Of a stretch of 64,000 bases of DNA, positions 23,416 through 35,232 are shown piece after piece (positions within the stretch are counted from its first letter, which is position 1; every line of letters starts with the position of its first letter). The stretch spans positions 95,598 through 159,597 of the forward strand of contig NW_006768765.1 of NCBI RefSeq assembly GCF_000204055.1, given 5' to 3'. A program made the position numbers and the translations under genes. The notes below the pieces were generated by a model that worked only from the letters and a program-made list of their open reading frames with translations, did no database searches and had not been told where the DNA came from. This stretch comes from Melampsora larici-populina 98AG31. Taxonomy: Eukaryota; Basidiomycota; Pucciniomycetes; Pucciniales; Melampsoraceae.

Positions 23416-24265
23416 TATGATCAGTCCATTCGTTTTCTTTTAATCCGAGTTTTGAAAACAAAACAAAGTTACAAGAAATAGATTGACAATCTTTTGTAAA
23501 TAGACCTGTGATACTTATACCCTTCTTTGTATATAGAATTTTTTTATTCGTTTTTCCATAAATCTAATTTGTTTAAAAAATGTTTGTCAGATAAAAGTTG
23601 ATTGAATCAACTACACCATTTTATCAAAACCGCCTAAGACCCTGATTTATTTTTGGTCCGAGCCTTTGAGGTTATTATGATCGCATCCATTCCCAAGTGA
23701 CAGAGAGTCAAGAATCATCGTTCCTCAACAGACTTTTTGACTAACACCCGCTTCCTCAGAAGCCTCCGTACCATCTTTGAACGGTGACGGTACTTCATGG
23801 GCCCCATCAAATACATTGACATCAAAAGCCAGCTTGTATCATTTGTCACGATCTTTCTCTAATCCTAATTCCGATCCTAGTTGATGACTTTGAATGCTCA
23901 CTTCAAAGATCCTACAAGCGTGATGATAAATGAAAATGACATTCTGTTAAACAATTTTTTGAGACAGGTGAGTATCAGAAAGCTTTGAGTGAATTTCAAA
24001 GATTCTTCGTTTATGGGCTGCACTTGTAGAATAAGATGAAGTTTTATTTTTGTTTATTTTTGTATCCATTGAATGATAGTGAGTGCAGACTTTGGATATA
24101 AAACATGACATGTTTTAAACCCACTTTTCGTTTTGATCAATCAGAAACAAAAATGATCCTTCATCAGGAGTGGAATCAAATGACTGTAAACATCTTCAAA
24201 AATTTATTCAAAGATTTGATCATGTGTTTGACTCAAGGATTTTGGGTAATTTGATATATTTCAAT
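23416..24265. other. Intergenic between convergent genes
   Basis: 3' regions of the repeat-protein gene (+) and the MAT2B-like gene (-). No gene or paired repeat is seen. Confidence 0.4.
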
Positions 24266-25897
24266 TCATACAAAAAGAATAATAAATAGAAAAGCATGAT
24301 CACTAAGAATATCAGTTAGTTTACAAGAGTCAATCAAGGGTAATTCAGGTGGAAATTCATTCTTCCACCAATCTTCAAAAGAGAAAGTTAAAACATCTAT
24401 GCCAAGTGTTTCGATTGACTTGGTGCTTAACCGACAATCTCTAGTTCTGATATTTTCAGCAGCTTTTGGACCTTCACTTACTCTGACCAAATCATCAATG
24501 AGTAGGTTTAATAAGTTGGCAAAAACCACTGTTATTGAATACTTGGTGTACATTTTCTGCGAAGAGAAATGTAGGATTGGAGGATAGGGTTTTTGAAAAC
24601 CTGTAAATCATGATTTGAATACAATATTAGAATGATACAATTGATTTGAGGATTCTAAAAGGTAAAATGACTGACTTGCAAGTTGACTGATCACCTTTGC
24701 TACATCGTCTACTAAAGTTGGATATCTAGTTGCCCAATCATCCATTTTTATTGAATGACCTTGCGATGATTTCTTTACACCATCGATCAAGGTATGGATA
24801 GATGGAATTCAAAAGCCAATGATTTCAATCTTTGGTTTATCATTCCATTTCTTTGGTTTCAATTGGAAACTGACCTGCTTCGTCATTCCGTCCGGCTTTA
24901 CCATAACTGTCAAAAAGCGAAAAGCATCGTTAGTTTTAAGTTTCAGTCAGTCATATAGATTCGAATTTGAACTACTTTGTGAAAGAGCTTACAGGACTGG
25001 TGCTCTAAGTGAAAGGACTTGACCCTTTTCACCCGATTCAAAAGTGGCCTTCTCACCAGCTAACTTGGTCTCACCGTATAAATTAGTGGGACTGTTTGGT
25101 GAACAAGCAATAGACATCAGTTTAGAGTGAAAGTCTGTAAAACACAATAACCATTTATAGCTCACTTTGGTTCATCATTGATATCATATCCTCCTTCTGG
25201 TGCATTACCATCAAATACTATCTCCAGAAATATTTCAAGATCAGAGATTTGACTTACGAGTTATAGATTGTTTTGAGAGTTGGATTTGCTTACCATAATC
25301 TGTGCATATATAGATGAGACGAAATGAATACCGCTTGGAAAGTTCGGCTAGATGTTTAGAAGTGTCCACATCACACTGAATTCAAGAGGCGACGTAATTC
25401 GAGTCAGTTTACTACTGATTCGACTGAACTGATGAATCATGAAATGTAAAGAACGAGTGGAAAAATTGCTCAACTTGCTTAGTCCTTCTGGATCTTTTTC
25501 AGCTACATCTGGCCTTCTCTCCGCTGCGCAATGCACAAGTAAGATTGGTTTAAAGTTTTTGATCAAGTCTTCTATTACTGTTGTATCCCGTAAATCGATC
25601 TATGAGACATCCAAATCATCGTTAGATGGTTTCGGGTATAAAATTGAAGATATCTATCAAGGTAAGAATCCAGTATACATACCTTTTCGAGCGCGTCTGT
25701 GGCCCTACTGAAAGCATGTGTACCAACATAGGTGGCCTTGCTCTTTCAGATGTGCAACCACCGCTCTACCGAGAAGTCCTGGATGACGAAATGAGAAATA
25801 CAAACAAATCAGTTCTCTGATAGAGTGATATATGCGTGACTCGGCGTGCTATAATGTAGATCCTACCTGACCCTCCAATAACAATTTTTGTAGCCAT
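24266..25897 (-). pseudogene. Decayed MAT2B-like (RmlD/epimerase-family) gene
   Basis: On the minus strand from ATG 25897, the exons spell a short-chain NAD(P)-binding protein of the methionine adenosyltransferase beta-subunit type. They give the Rossmann start MATKIVIGGSG, LLGRAVVAHLKEQGH, VHCAAERRPDVAEKDPEGL, CTDYVFDGNAPEGG, PTNLYGETKLAGEKA, WATRYPTLVDDVAKVI and a C-terminus with RTRDCRLSTKSIETLG. In the family this protein regulates or assists S-adenosylmethionine synthesis. Three lesions are seen. There is a 1-nt frame shift at about 25728-25733. The splice phase clashes between the donor at 25474 and the acceptor before 25375. No AG acceptor exists ahead of the frame restarting near 24788. 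Sequencing error could explain one of these, hardly all three. Family membership is firm; loss of function is inferred. Confidence 0.75.
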
Positions 25898-26213
25898 TAA
25901 TCGATCAAGTCGATTAGAGAAGTTAGAAAAATTGCGAAAACTTGAAGGTGCATACACTGCAGTCTCACTTGACTCGCCGTCTACACACCCCGCACAACCT
26001 TTCGGCGCCCCGCAGAGAGGGCTTTGTTACATTTCGAAGTGTGTGAAATGTGTGTCTTGATACAGTTACAAGTGGTAATGTGATTGTGTAATTGGTGAGT
26101 CAAGTTTTTTTGACCGGTACTACCCTTTGATACAAGCAGTGCACCTCTTCCCCAAAAGTCCTTCAAGCCTCAAGGCGATCGAAGAAAGGATCCCAATCAT
26201 CACTCTTATCACT
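25898..26213. promoter_or_regulatory. Shared upstream region of MAT2B-like (-) and TOM20 (+)
   Basis: A 316-bp gap between divergent starts that should hold both promoters. No clear TATA box; a GC-richer patch lies near 25985-26020. Confidence 0.4.
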
Positions 26214-27602
26214 ATGCCTACCACTCGGCAAGTACTTACAATCGGTAGTCTTTCTGTCCTCACCGCTGGGATCTCTTATTGCTTTTATTTCGATTATAAA
26301 CGTCGAAATGATCCAGCTTTCCGTAAAAAGCTATGTGAGTACGTTTTCGATTGATGGTTTTCTACCAATTCTCTTTGATCCTAATTGGATTCGATGAAAA
26401 TGATTCTAATTTAACTGATCTGAATTCTCATGACCAACTTAGTGAAAGAACAACGAAAGCTATCAAAACAAAAGCAAACATCTAACAAGAATGCAAGTCG
26501 AGAAGCTGAAGAGATGTTAGCAGCTGCTGTAGCTGCTGTTAATGCTGAACCTCTTCCAACGACTATCGAAGGGAAAGAGAACTATTTCATGGAACAAGTC
26601 GGAATGGGTGAGATGTTGGCTGGAAGTAAGTTTTGAGAATCGATACTTTCGTCATTATCAATCTGGTTTAGTTCAATAGCTGAGCGATCTTTTGGGAATT
26701 TTGATAGGGCTTCCTCAAGGCGCTGTACCAGCTGCCATTTCATTTTTCAAAGCTTATAAAGTATACCCTTCTCCTCAAGAGCTCATGATGATCTATCAAC
26801 GTACTATGCCCCCTGAAGTATTTGGCATCGTGGTGTAAGTCTTCATCTTTCGGGTTCTACCCAGCTTCATTTGAATTGCTGACTCAACTGAAGACTCGTC
26901 CACTTTTGTAACTTGCTCTTCGCACTCATTAGTGAGATGATCAAATTGGATGTCAATCAAACCATCCGCTCATCGCAGGCCTCTTCATCTGGCGCCTCTC
27001 GCCGTAGCGCTCCTTCCGGCGAAGCCCTGATTGAAGAGATCACTGGAGAGGAAGCTGCGGCCTCTAAGCCAGCCAGTCAAACCAGCTCTAACAAGCCCGA
27101 TTCCAAGATCTCTACTAACACCGTTTCCGACAAGCCAACTTCGACAGAGCAATCATCCTCTGAGAAACCAGAAGTGCCACAAAACCCACCATCGACGCTC
27201 TCAGCTCCTGCATCCGAAGCCGCCTCGTTTAAATCCGCAGGAGAGCAACCTCAGCCAAGGAGTGAGAGTCCGAAATCTGCCCCACTCTCAGAACACGGTA
27301 GTGGAGCTGGTGAAAGTCAAACAGCAAACAGTTATATCTTAGTTGATGATTCCACCCCTGTTGAACCAGTTGCACCAGTCGAAAAATCTACTGGAAACGA
27401 AGAATGGGTAGATGATCATGATGAGAAAGTCGAACCTTCTTCCGAAGAAGATCCTAAAGTCGAAGAATTGACACCGGCTACCATCGAACCAGCACAATCA
27501 ATCGAGACAGCGGTTGAAGAGGAGAACTCTGCATCTTCTGACTCACCTGAAGTAACTCAATTAGATGAAACCAAAGAAACTAGCGAGGAAGCTTTGGCCT
27601 AG
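26214..27602 (+). CDS. TOM20: Mitochondrial import receptor TOM20 with extended acidic tail, 366 aa
   Basis: Exons 26214-26334, 26443-26625, 26708-26834 and 26933-27602, total 1101 nt, all in phase. The N-terminus is a single membrane anchor (about residues 8-28, ISYCFYFDYKRRNDPAFRK) followed by a basic coiled segment (LKEQRKLSK). The receptor domain follows, with ENYFMEQVGMGE, LPQGAVPAAISFFKAYKVYPSP and IYQRTMPPEVFGIV. TOM20 sits in the outer mitochondrial membrane and binds presequences. The conserved part ends near residue 158. The remaining 200 or so residues are Ser/Pro/Glu-rich, low complexity and strongly acidic toward the end (EEWVDDHDEK). Most fungal TOM20 proteins lack such a tail, so it is unusual; no intron or stop trims it. 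Confidence 0.92.
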
Positions 27603-28673
27603 GTTGTAGACTTTGTTGATGGCAAGTGTAGCTCGAAAAGTAAATAGAGGATGATACTTTATGGAAGACTAGTTAAGGAAAACATACCAAGCCTAATGAC
27701 TTTAGTATTACATATCTTAGGATGGCGTAAATATTAGATATGTTGATGTGTTCTTTATAATAATCACCTTTCATTTTAATCAAAAAAGTTTTGGCCTTTC
27801 ATGTTTTGTTTTGGTATTTGACCAGAACATCATGTTGATTCTTTTTCCTGATAGCGTCTGTCTGTAACGATTGGGGCTTGCCGCTCGACATGATACTGAA
27901 ACACTCAAGTATTCATGCCTTTCTTTTTCTCAATCCATCACAAAATCTAAGAATTCTTTTCCTCGTTCCCTGACAATCTCCATGTAGTCACCATGAGAAC
28001 TTTTTCCTTCCCTCTAAGATCATATACACACAGTATCCGCCTTGAGTGGGAATTTGTGAAGCCATCAACGTGCGATAACAAATTTTGGTAACAAGATGAT
28101 AGTCTTTTGTCTCTTCCGTCGTTCAGGATGCTTACCACATGGTACGCACTCTGCAGACCATGGCCATTCACGTATCCTGAATATCGTTGTTAACGAGTTC
28201 AACCACCACAAATAGCATCGACAAAGTCTTGAAAAAGGGTAAAGGGCCTCGTGGGAATAGTCAACAACAAAGATCGGTTTGAATACTGCTGCGCAATCCG
28301 AAACCTCAAAGTGACAAATTAAAAGAAGGCCCCGGTTGATAAGTGATTTGATTGATGATAATGAGGATGGATGTGATAAGTTAACATCTTTTATTTGATT
28401 CATTAACGTTTTATTATCAACTTTTGATTTTGGTAGCCGTCTTCGATTGGATCCTTGACGATAGATCGTTAAGATGGAATTAATCGATTTTGCAGAAAGT
28501 ACATATAGACTCGATCTTGAGGGAATATTCTCCCACTTTTTGCTCAGCTAAACCATCATCAATTTCTTTCTTGAAACTTTCTTCACCTTCAGCTTTCATT
28601 CACCAGAACTGGTCGAAGTACTTACTCTCTCAACATCATCTCATCAGCTTTAAAAACATAATCCATTTCAACA
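27603..28673. other. Intergenic, nothing recognised
   Basis: Covers the TOM20 3' region and the promoter of the secreted-protein gene. Short minus-strand frames near 27947-28403 have no recognisable content. Confidence 0.4.
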
Positions 28674-29909
28674 ATGGGAGCCCTTAATCTCAAATTCTCG
28701 TTACTTTTAAGCTTAGTTTTTATTGTCGCAGGACAAGAGGATAAACCGGTGATTAATCTCCCACCGAGGTGAGTAGCTATAACTTTGATCGAGTCAAATC
28801 ATTGAGATGATGGGCTTGTGTTTACCAACTTGTTGTCTCTTATTGATTTATTTGACTTCCTAATGTATCTCTAGTTTGATCCAATGTCTTCCGATAGCCT
28901 TGACGGTTGGAGGAGGCGAAGCGCCATATTATGTATCTATTCTACCTGGAGTAAGTTCTAGTCTTGAATCCAATTCATGATCAATTTGTTCTAATTGTTT
29001 CTTCATCGTTTTTGTATTATGAAAGGGTTCACCTGGAGCACCACCTTTGGAAACATTTCCAACCATGAGTCTACCAGGTCAATTAACGTAAGTTTTTTGT
29101 TCCAAAGAAAAATCTATTCGTAAACAAATCATGAATAGTTTTTTTTGAATTTTTTTTGTGGATAATTTTAGCTGGATTGTCGATCAAGCACCTGGAACAC
29201 AATTAACATTTCAAGTAAGAGATAACAAAGGAATTATAAATTATTCACAAATCTCTACAGTCCTTGTGAGTATCATTCTTATACCTTAGGATAACATGAA
29301 TCAAAATCTAAAGAAAACTTATTGTTATGTTTGGATAGGCCGGAGGAGACTGTAGTCATGTTACACCTCTTGGAATGATTAATTCTGGAGACGGAGCCAC
29401 AAAGAGTCCAACAAATCAAACTTCTACTCAATCCAATCCTGCTCCAATTCCAATCACACCACCACCTTCAACTACCGCAAGTCCCCCACTCACACCAACC
29501 AAACCATCAAACAGTTCATCTATATCACCTCTTCCTGGGGCCGCCAATGCAACCAGTACCCCCAAAACCAATGCTACAACCATTAGCAACACCCCGCCTC
29601 CTTCTAGCATTACACCGATACCGGGTCAACCTCCTGTTTCACCAACGATACCTAACACTACCTCAGGACCTAAAACTCCTACTGTGGTAACTCCCGCTAT
29701 TAATCCAAAGAATGTAACCAATACAAACATTCCGTAAGTTTTAATGATTTCATTTGATTTGAATGGTGCTTACTTTTTTTATTGATCATGTTTTTTTTTG
29801 GTTTATTAGGAAAGATAAAGCTAAACAAGGTGATGGGAATCGATTTAAGATTGATTCTCATATGATGCTTATCAGTTTAATATCTATAATCATTTTCAGT
29901 ATAGTTTAG
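28674..29909 (+). CDS. Probable GPI-anchored secreted cell-surface protein, 273 aa
   Basis: Exons 28674-28768, 28875-28950, 29026-29087, 29172-29265, 29339-29733 and 29810-29909, total 822 nt. An N-terminal signal peptide is clear (hydrophobic core LLLLSLVFIVAGQ). A small domain of about 100 residues follows, with CLPIALTVGGGEAPYYVSILPG, an LTWIVDQAPGTQLTFQVRD strand pattern and a closing GGDCSH. This fits the Kre9/Knh1-like surface domain common in basidiomycete secreted proteins. Next comes a Thr/Pro/Ser-rich stalk of about 115 residues, then a charged patch and a hydrophobic C-terminus (MMLISLISIIIFSIV), as expected for GPI attachment. The likely location is the plasma membrane or cell wall. 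The domain name is by resemblance; the architecture is seen directly. Confidence 0.8.
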
Positions 29910-30915
29910 AAAAAAAACGATTGGAAAAGATTAAATTATAGTTGATTTTTTTTTCTCGAGATTGGTTTTGATCTTGATTCTACACTTGTTGTTTGTTGTA
30001 TTTGCAAGGAAATTAAGGAAAGGAATGTTTTTTTTGAGATTTTGCAAAGTAATGCCCTTTGCTATGGGATGAGATTTCAAGGATGTTTTTTATATTTTGA
30101 GTGAAAAGAGAGGCTTATCAATGAGGTTAGTTCCTGATTGAATGTCGTTAAAGCTGCCCTTATAAACAACAGGTTGAACTTTAGTCAGGTCTGATGACGT
30201 TTTTGGTCGAGGAAAGATTTCTGAGTTCGTCAAGAAAAGAAATTGACCATGGGTTGAGCTCAAGCTTGAGGTGTTCATGATAGCCCTTGGAGTTTTCAAG
30301 AGTCGGTATCTATTTTACAAGTTTTGTATGCTTTTATCAAGGTAATACTGAAGGCTACATTGCACTCTTGGCATTCTACAATGTCATATGAGGGCTCTCC
30401 GGATGGGATTCATCTCACGACTTGCTTTCTTATCTTTGTTAGAAGCCATAGAAGCTCTTGTCGTACACCAGTCTGATAATCATCCTCTGCATCGTGTTCC
30501 ACTTGAACTGACCAAGTTCTTAACCTAGAAAGTTTGCTTTTGATCCAAACTTCTTCAGTTTGATACGACTTCTGAATTGAAAATGAAATTGAAAGATGAG
30601 GTTACAAAGGCTTTTTATTGCTACAAGGTGATGGATCGTAACAGGTGATATCTTCTTTTTGTACTAATCTATAATACAGCGCTAAATTCATCTTGATAAA
30701 GTATAAAATAATTCATACAAAATATAGTCCAGCTTTAAAAATGAGAATCAAGAGATGTAAGAAATATAAAATAGATATCAAAGTTTAAGTCTCATAATCC
30801 AGATTATTAAAACCAAAAAACAAAGATAACCTAAATAACTTGAACTAAAGAAGAATCAAAAAAATTGATCAGATGGACATGTCAAAAAGGAATCAATCAA
30901 TAGTTTTCCTCTTAC
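29910..30915. other. Intergenic, nothing recognised
   Basis: Sequence between the GPI-protein gene (+) and the first small secreted-protein gene (-). No gene-like frame is seen. Confidence 0.4.
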
Positions 30916-31353
30916 CTAGTCCAAATCAAGATGAATCGTGTTATCAAATGTTATTGAACGTCTAGTGTTTTGAGCGGTCGCATTACTGGTATAATTCGAC
31001 ACCTTTTTAATCAGATTTGTAGCTGCATCCATAGTTTCAGTCAAACTTTCAATTCAAAGATCAAGAATTCATCATTAGTTCTTTTTTTCAATTCTGGGTA
31101 AGATGTAAGATAATGGAACTTACCCTCCTGAAACTGCATTCATGACTCCGGTTGCTGCCTTCATAGCCTTTTTCGCCATATCAGTAGCATTAAAGCCTCC
31201 ACTTTCAGGTGCACCGGGTGAGGTGGTAGGTGCCGCATTGTTGACGGGAGCTGGCGGGGGGGATGCGGAGCCATCTCCTTGTGCAAGAACATAAGAGGAA
31301 GCCAAGAGAACAAAAAGCGCAAGGAAGATGTTGTTGAAAGAGGTGAGATGCAT
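30916..31353 (-). CDS. Small secreted protein A, 119 aa
   Basis: Two exons, 31353-31124 and 31045-30916 (230 + 130 nt). A signal peptide of about 25 residues (core IFLALFVLLASSYVLA) is followed by a Pro/Ala-rich segment, an amphipathic stretch (MAKKAMKAATGVMNAVSGG) and a C-terminus with RRSITFD and an acidic end. There are no cysteines. It shares signal-peptide pattern, phase-2 intron after an S-x-G motif, and an exactly 130-nt last exon with protein B 1.3 kb away, so the two are paralogues. Secretion is strongly suggested; an effector role in a plant host is only a possibility. No known family. Confidence 0.8.
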
Positions 31354-32639
31354 GATAGATTTTATTTTACAGTAGAGGCGGTTATGCACAAATGATCTCA
31401 GGTGAATTGGATCTTGAAAGACTCGAGATTTTACAATGCAATAAAGTATGGACAAAAGATTTCAGTGATTTAGGATTTTTGGGTGAAGTGGGGTGTGATT
31501 GTGCTTTCGAGAGTTGGAACTTGAGCTCTTTAATAGAATTTGAAACCCACCAACACTGATAGGAAAAGCTTTTGCCAAGGCTCTGAGAAGACGTTCCAGA
31601 TTGCATGCTTGTGATTCGATGGCGAGGGGTGTTCAGAGGGCGCGGCAGACGCGCTCGCAAGATCACTCAACCTTACCGGGTTGCCCAAGTCCAAGCTTTT
31701 GTCAGACGAGTTGCGGGTTACCTATGATGAAGTCAAGGCAGGTCAACGAACCCATGGCGAAAACAAGTTGTAAGGCTAGCCTCGGGAAACGAGCCTTTCT
31801 AAGTGAGGAGTAGGACAAGGTAGGGCTTGGGCGCTCTCTTCCTGGCGAGCCATGACAAGTTACAAACTTCACGCAATTAATAGCCATTCATTCAGACCGT
31901 GGCATGAAGACGTACACTGCCATCACTAAAGCCTCAAATAATACTTTCATGATTGGACTTAAATCTTTACTTGAACTCGATGCCCAACTGGTAATGTCTT
32001 GATCCGGCATCCTCATCTTTTCCATGCCCGCATTTTCCGCTCCGAAAGACCCCGCCTAAGTCTAAGAGGGAAGTTGATTCAGGCCATGGACATGCATCTA
32101 GAAATATTCAATCAAGTCTGACTAACTGCTCGGCGTGCATCAAAAGCAGCCTGCAGAGCCCTTAATGAGCCTCTGATCAGATGGTATGGCCTAGCTACAC
32201 TGACGCTGAATTCTGGAAAACTTGTAAGTACATGTTGTTTTTCTCAAAAAATCATTCATACTGGTTTTTCTTCTTTGAATCATACAAATTTCACTACAAG
32301 ACTTGTAGGTACTTACCTAAGGGCTTCGGACGTACAGGGTCTTGATGGTCGCTTTGAGTAAGAGTGTTTGAGGTGATTTCACATCAATTGGTACAAATGA
32401 TCTGATTGAAAACAGCAAAGGATGCAAGTCTGATACATAGATATTGAGCAAGTTATCCAGTAAGACAAAAAAATTGTACAAGTGTTACAGTACAGAAGAA
32501 AAAAATCAAACACATAATATTGTGTTCCTTGTGATAAAGAGAGATTGAGGACTAGAAATTTAAAATCAAATGAGGATTCCAAAGACTTTAACATTCACAT
32601 GCTCTGATTAGATTGAATGATGATACATGAGGATCAATC
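31354..32639. other. Spacer between the two secreted-protein paralogues
   Basis: Holds the upstream region of protein A and the 3' region of protein B. Short frames only; no third copy of the family was found. Confidence 0.4.
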
Positions 32640-33053
32640 TCAATAATCTCGCTCAAATTCAATATGACGTTTGGTTTTAGGAGCTCCAGTACCAGAAGCC
32701 ATTTGACCTACTCCATCTGCGATGGCTTTCAAGATACCTGAAGGCATTGCTAAACCTCCACCACTCAATCTGTTCCAAAAAACAAGAAGAAAAACATAAG
32801 TCATTTAAGCCAAATTAAATCAATTTTATATGAAGGACTGAAGTAGGACTTACCCAGCTGAAACCGAACTTAGTACACCACTAGCAGTTTTCAAACCCTC
32901 AGCTTTTTGCTCAGGAGTGATGGGCTTGGGATCAGCAGTTTTGCCCGGAGTGGTGGTACTGGGAGTTTTCACTTCCGTTTGACCACAAACAAGAGATACA
33001 GCTAAAAGGGCGTATAGAGCGATGAATAAGGTGTTGAAGGATGCGATCTGCAT
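32640..33053 (-). CDS. Small secreted protein B, 109 aa, paralogue of A
   Basis: Two exons, 33053-32854 and 32769-32640 (200 + 130 nt). The signal peptide (core LFIALYALLAVSLVCG) resembles that of protein A (S-F-N-x-x-F-x-A-L). A Thr/Pro/Lys-rich linker, LKTASGVLSSVSAG across the splice junction, a Gly/Ala/Met-rich helix-like part and a C-terminal KRHIEFERDY follow. This last element matches the RRSITFD element of A. The intron falls at the same place and phase. The function is unknown; secretion is likely. Confidence 0.8.
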
Positions 33054-34527
33054 TATGGACAGTTGTTTACAGTAGGCAATGAAGTATGGTAAAATGTCTT
33101 TGAACGCTTTAGATGTAGATAGTTGTTAGGTTGGGTGGGATGATTAATTCTTTAGACGAAGGAGCTAGATTTTTAATATGATTTCAAGTGAGTGTTGAGC
33201 GTAGGCAAATGTGTTCAAGGGAGGGTCCAGTGACGAATCTCAGAATGCCTTGCTTGTATGTTAAGGATGGATTACACATAGGCCCTTTGTATCCTCAGGC
33301 TCCACTCTTTTGCTCCTCACCCTTCTCTAGATATTGATCATCACGGTCCCTCAGCTTCTGGCCTTCCTGAAGACTTTGACGTATTGATTTCAATACAGAT
33401 TTTCTTCGACCCCAGTTACGTGCATCATGAGGGATACATTTTGCAACCACGGGGTAAGCATCAGATCATGAGTCTTTTTGGTTTCCTTTTTTTTCGCTGA
33501 GTGTATGTAGCACATAAACATCTTTTCAAACTGCTGCCTCAAGTCGTTTGCCCAACCAACTCCATTGTTCAAATCGCGACGCCCTACCCTCGCTTATGAC
33601 GACGCTAAATGGGTCCGACCAGTGAAGTCAATGCCAAAGCGGCAAATATCTCCTCAGGATACGACAGCATACGCCCCAATGATCATCATCAGACCATTAT
33701 ATTTACAAAACTTCTGATGATCCAAGTATGCAGTAAGGGTTAGTAGCGTCATAGTCCCAAGGGTGTCGAGCTAAATGTCATTTTTTTCTTAGGAAGCTTT
33801 CCAAAGACGCCTACGCTTCTTCTGCTCAAATGTTTCAGCGTGTTGAGCTCTGTTTGTCATATTTGAATGCCATTCGATTCAGGAATGAACTATTTAGATA
33901 CTCCATCATCCTCAAGCCTCACTTAGCTCATGTGTCCGTAGTCAAGACATAAGAGAATATAAACAAGGTATCATGATTTATAAGTGGCCTGGATGCCTGA
34001 TTAATGGTGTTGGTTCCCATTCTGGGGATGAGACTGAGAATAAGCTGTCATCTCTGAATTTTATATACTTTTAGTACAAATACATGCAACATAACAAGTT
34101 TATGATGAGCTTTTGACAGCTTGTGATAGACCAGAAGCGAATGATTGAGTGAGTTTGGGTGGCTCTAATGACGATAGTCTGCGCTATGTCCAAGTCTTGC
34201 TGGACTATTTGATAACCGTGGCCGAAATTAAAGATGTAAACAGGGTATCGGGGTCACATGCGGCCTGGATGTTTGGTAGGTGGTACGGCTTCGGATCCAG
34301 ACGAACATGAGGTAGATAATATCGTAAAATTCATCTGGCTTGTTCGGAATATAGCAGCCATTGAGCTGGTAAAGTAAACTTGACGAGCCTTTGAATCGAG
34401 GTTCTGCATCTCGAATTATTTATTACCTTTGAGGAAATTTGAATTCCTAATGATAAGAAACATCATCAGGTTGAGCATAAAGTGTGTCAATAAACGAGAT
34501 CAAAAAGAGAAAAAAGTCCAAAAAACT
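33054..34527. other. Intergenic, nothing recognised
   Basis: No convincing frame, RNA gene or paired repeat. It holds the promoter of secreted protein B at its left end. Confidence 0.4.
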
Positions 34528-34930
34528 CTACCTAATCTTATTTCGATTTTCTCTATTGAGTTCACGTCTGATAGCTCTAAGAGGTTCATCAGATTTCCCA
34601 GCACCCATTCCAGGTTCGATCAAACTCCAAAGCCAACTTGGATACTCTTCATCCGGTTTGGCAACGGGATCTCCTACACCTTTAATGATACCTAGGCCTT
34701 TAAGCGGTGTTCCAGCTTTAACACTTGAGATTGGTGTTGATTGTCCTGCTGATATGAGTGTTACTTCAATATCGGTCCCTTTGAGTTGGTAGATTGATAG
34801 GTAGAAATGCTTTACCTGAACTTGAGCTCACAATTGGCTTTTGGTGTCTGGAAGAGGATGATGAGATCGATCGAATAGCGAAGGGGATAGAATGAGATAA
34901 AGGTTTCTTGAGTTGATGAATGAATGTCAT
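34528..34930 (-). CDS. MRPL37: Mitochondrial large-subunit ribosomal protein mL54, 121 aa
   Basis: Two exons, 34930-34816 and 34778-34528 (115 + 251 nt); the 37-nt intron has GTAAAG and CAAAG sites. The N-terminus is Ser/Arg-rich without acidic residues, as in a mitochondrial targeting peptide. The body has the mL54 hallmark run KAGTPLKGL, then DPVAKPDEEYPSWLW, and a basic C-terminus (AIRRELNRENRNK). The family is a structural part of the mitochondrial large ribosomal subunit. It diverges from verprolin across about 300 bp. Confidence 0.88.
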
Positions 34931-35232
34931 TTTGTACTTGGTCTTACAATCTTTCCTGCTGAGTTCAAGTTGAGTTCACTTTTCCTAAAACCCGTGATCA
35001 CTACTTAGACTTAACTTGAGGTACCTTAACCTTATGTGGTGTACATACACTATTCTTGCCCTTGTCATATGACCTCAAGGTTAGGTTTTGTTCGGTGTTG
35101 CAGTGCCAGTTTCTTGTTTACCATTCAATCGGTCAACAGTCATCCTCAAACCGATTATCATCCATCATCAACATCAATTCTTCAAACATATCTCACTGAA
35201 CACTTATTGGATCGAGCTGTCGAATCTCCCAA
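34931..35232. promoter_or_regulatory. Shared upstream region of mL54 (-) and verprolin (+)
   Basis: A 302-bp gap between divergent start codons, which must serve both genes. No defined motif was recognised. Confidence 0.4.
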
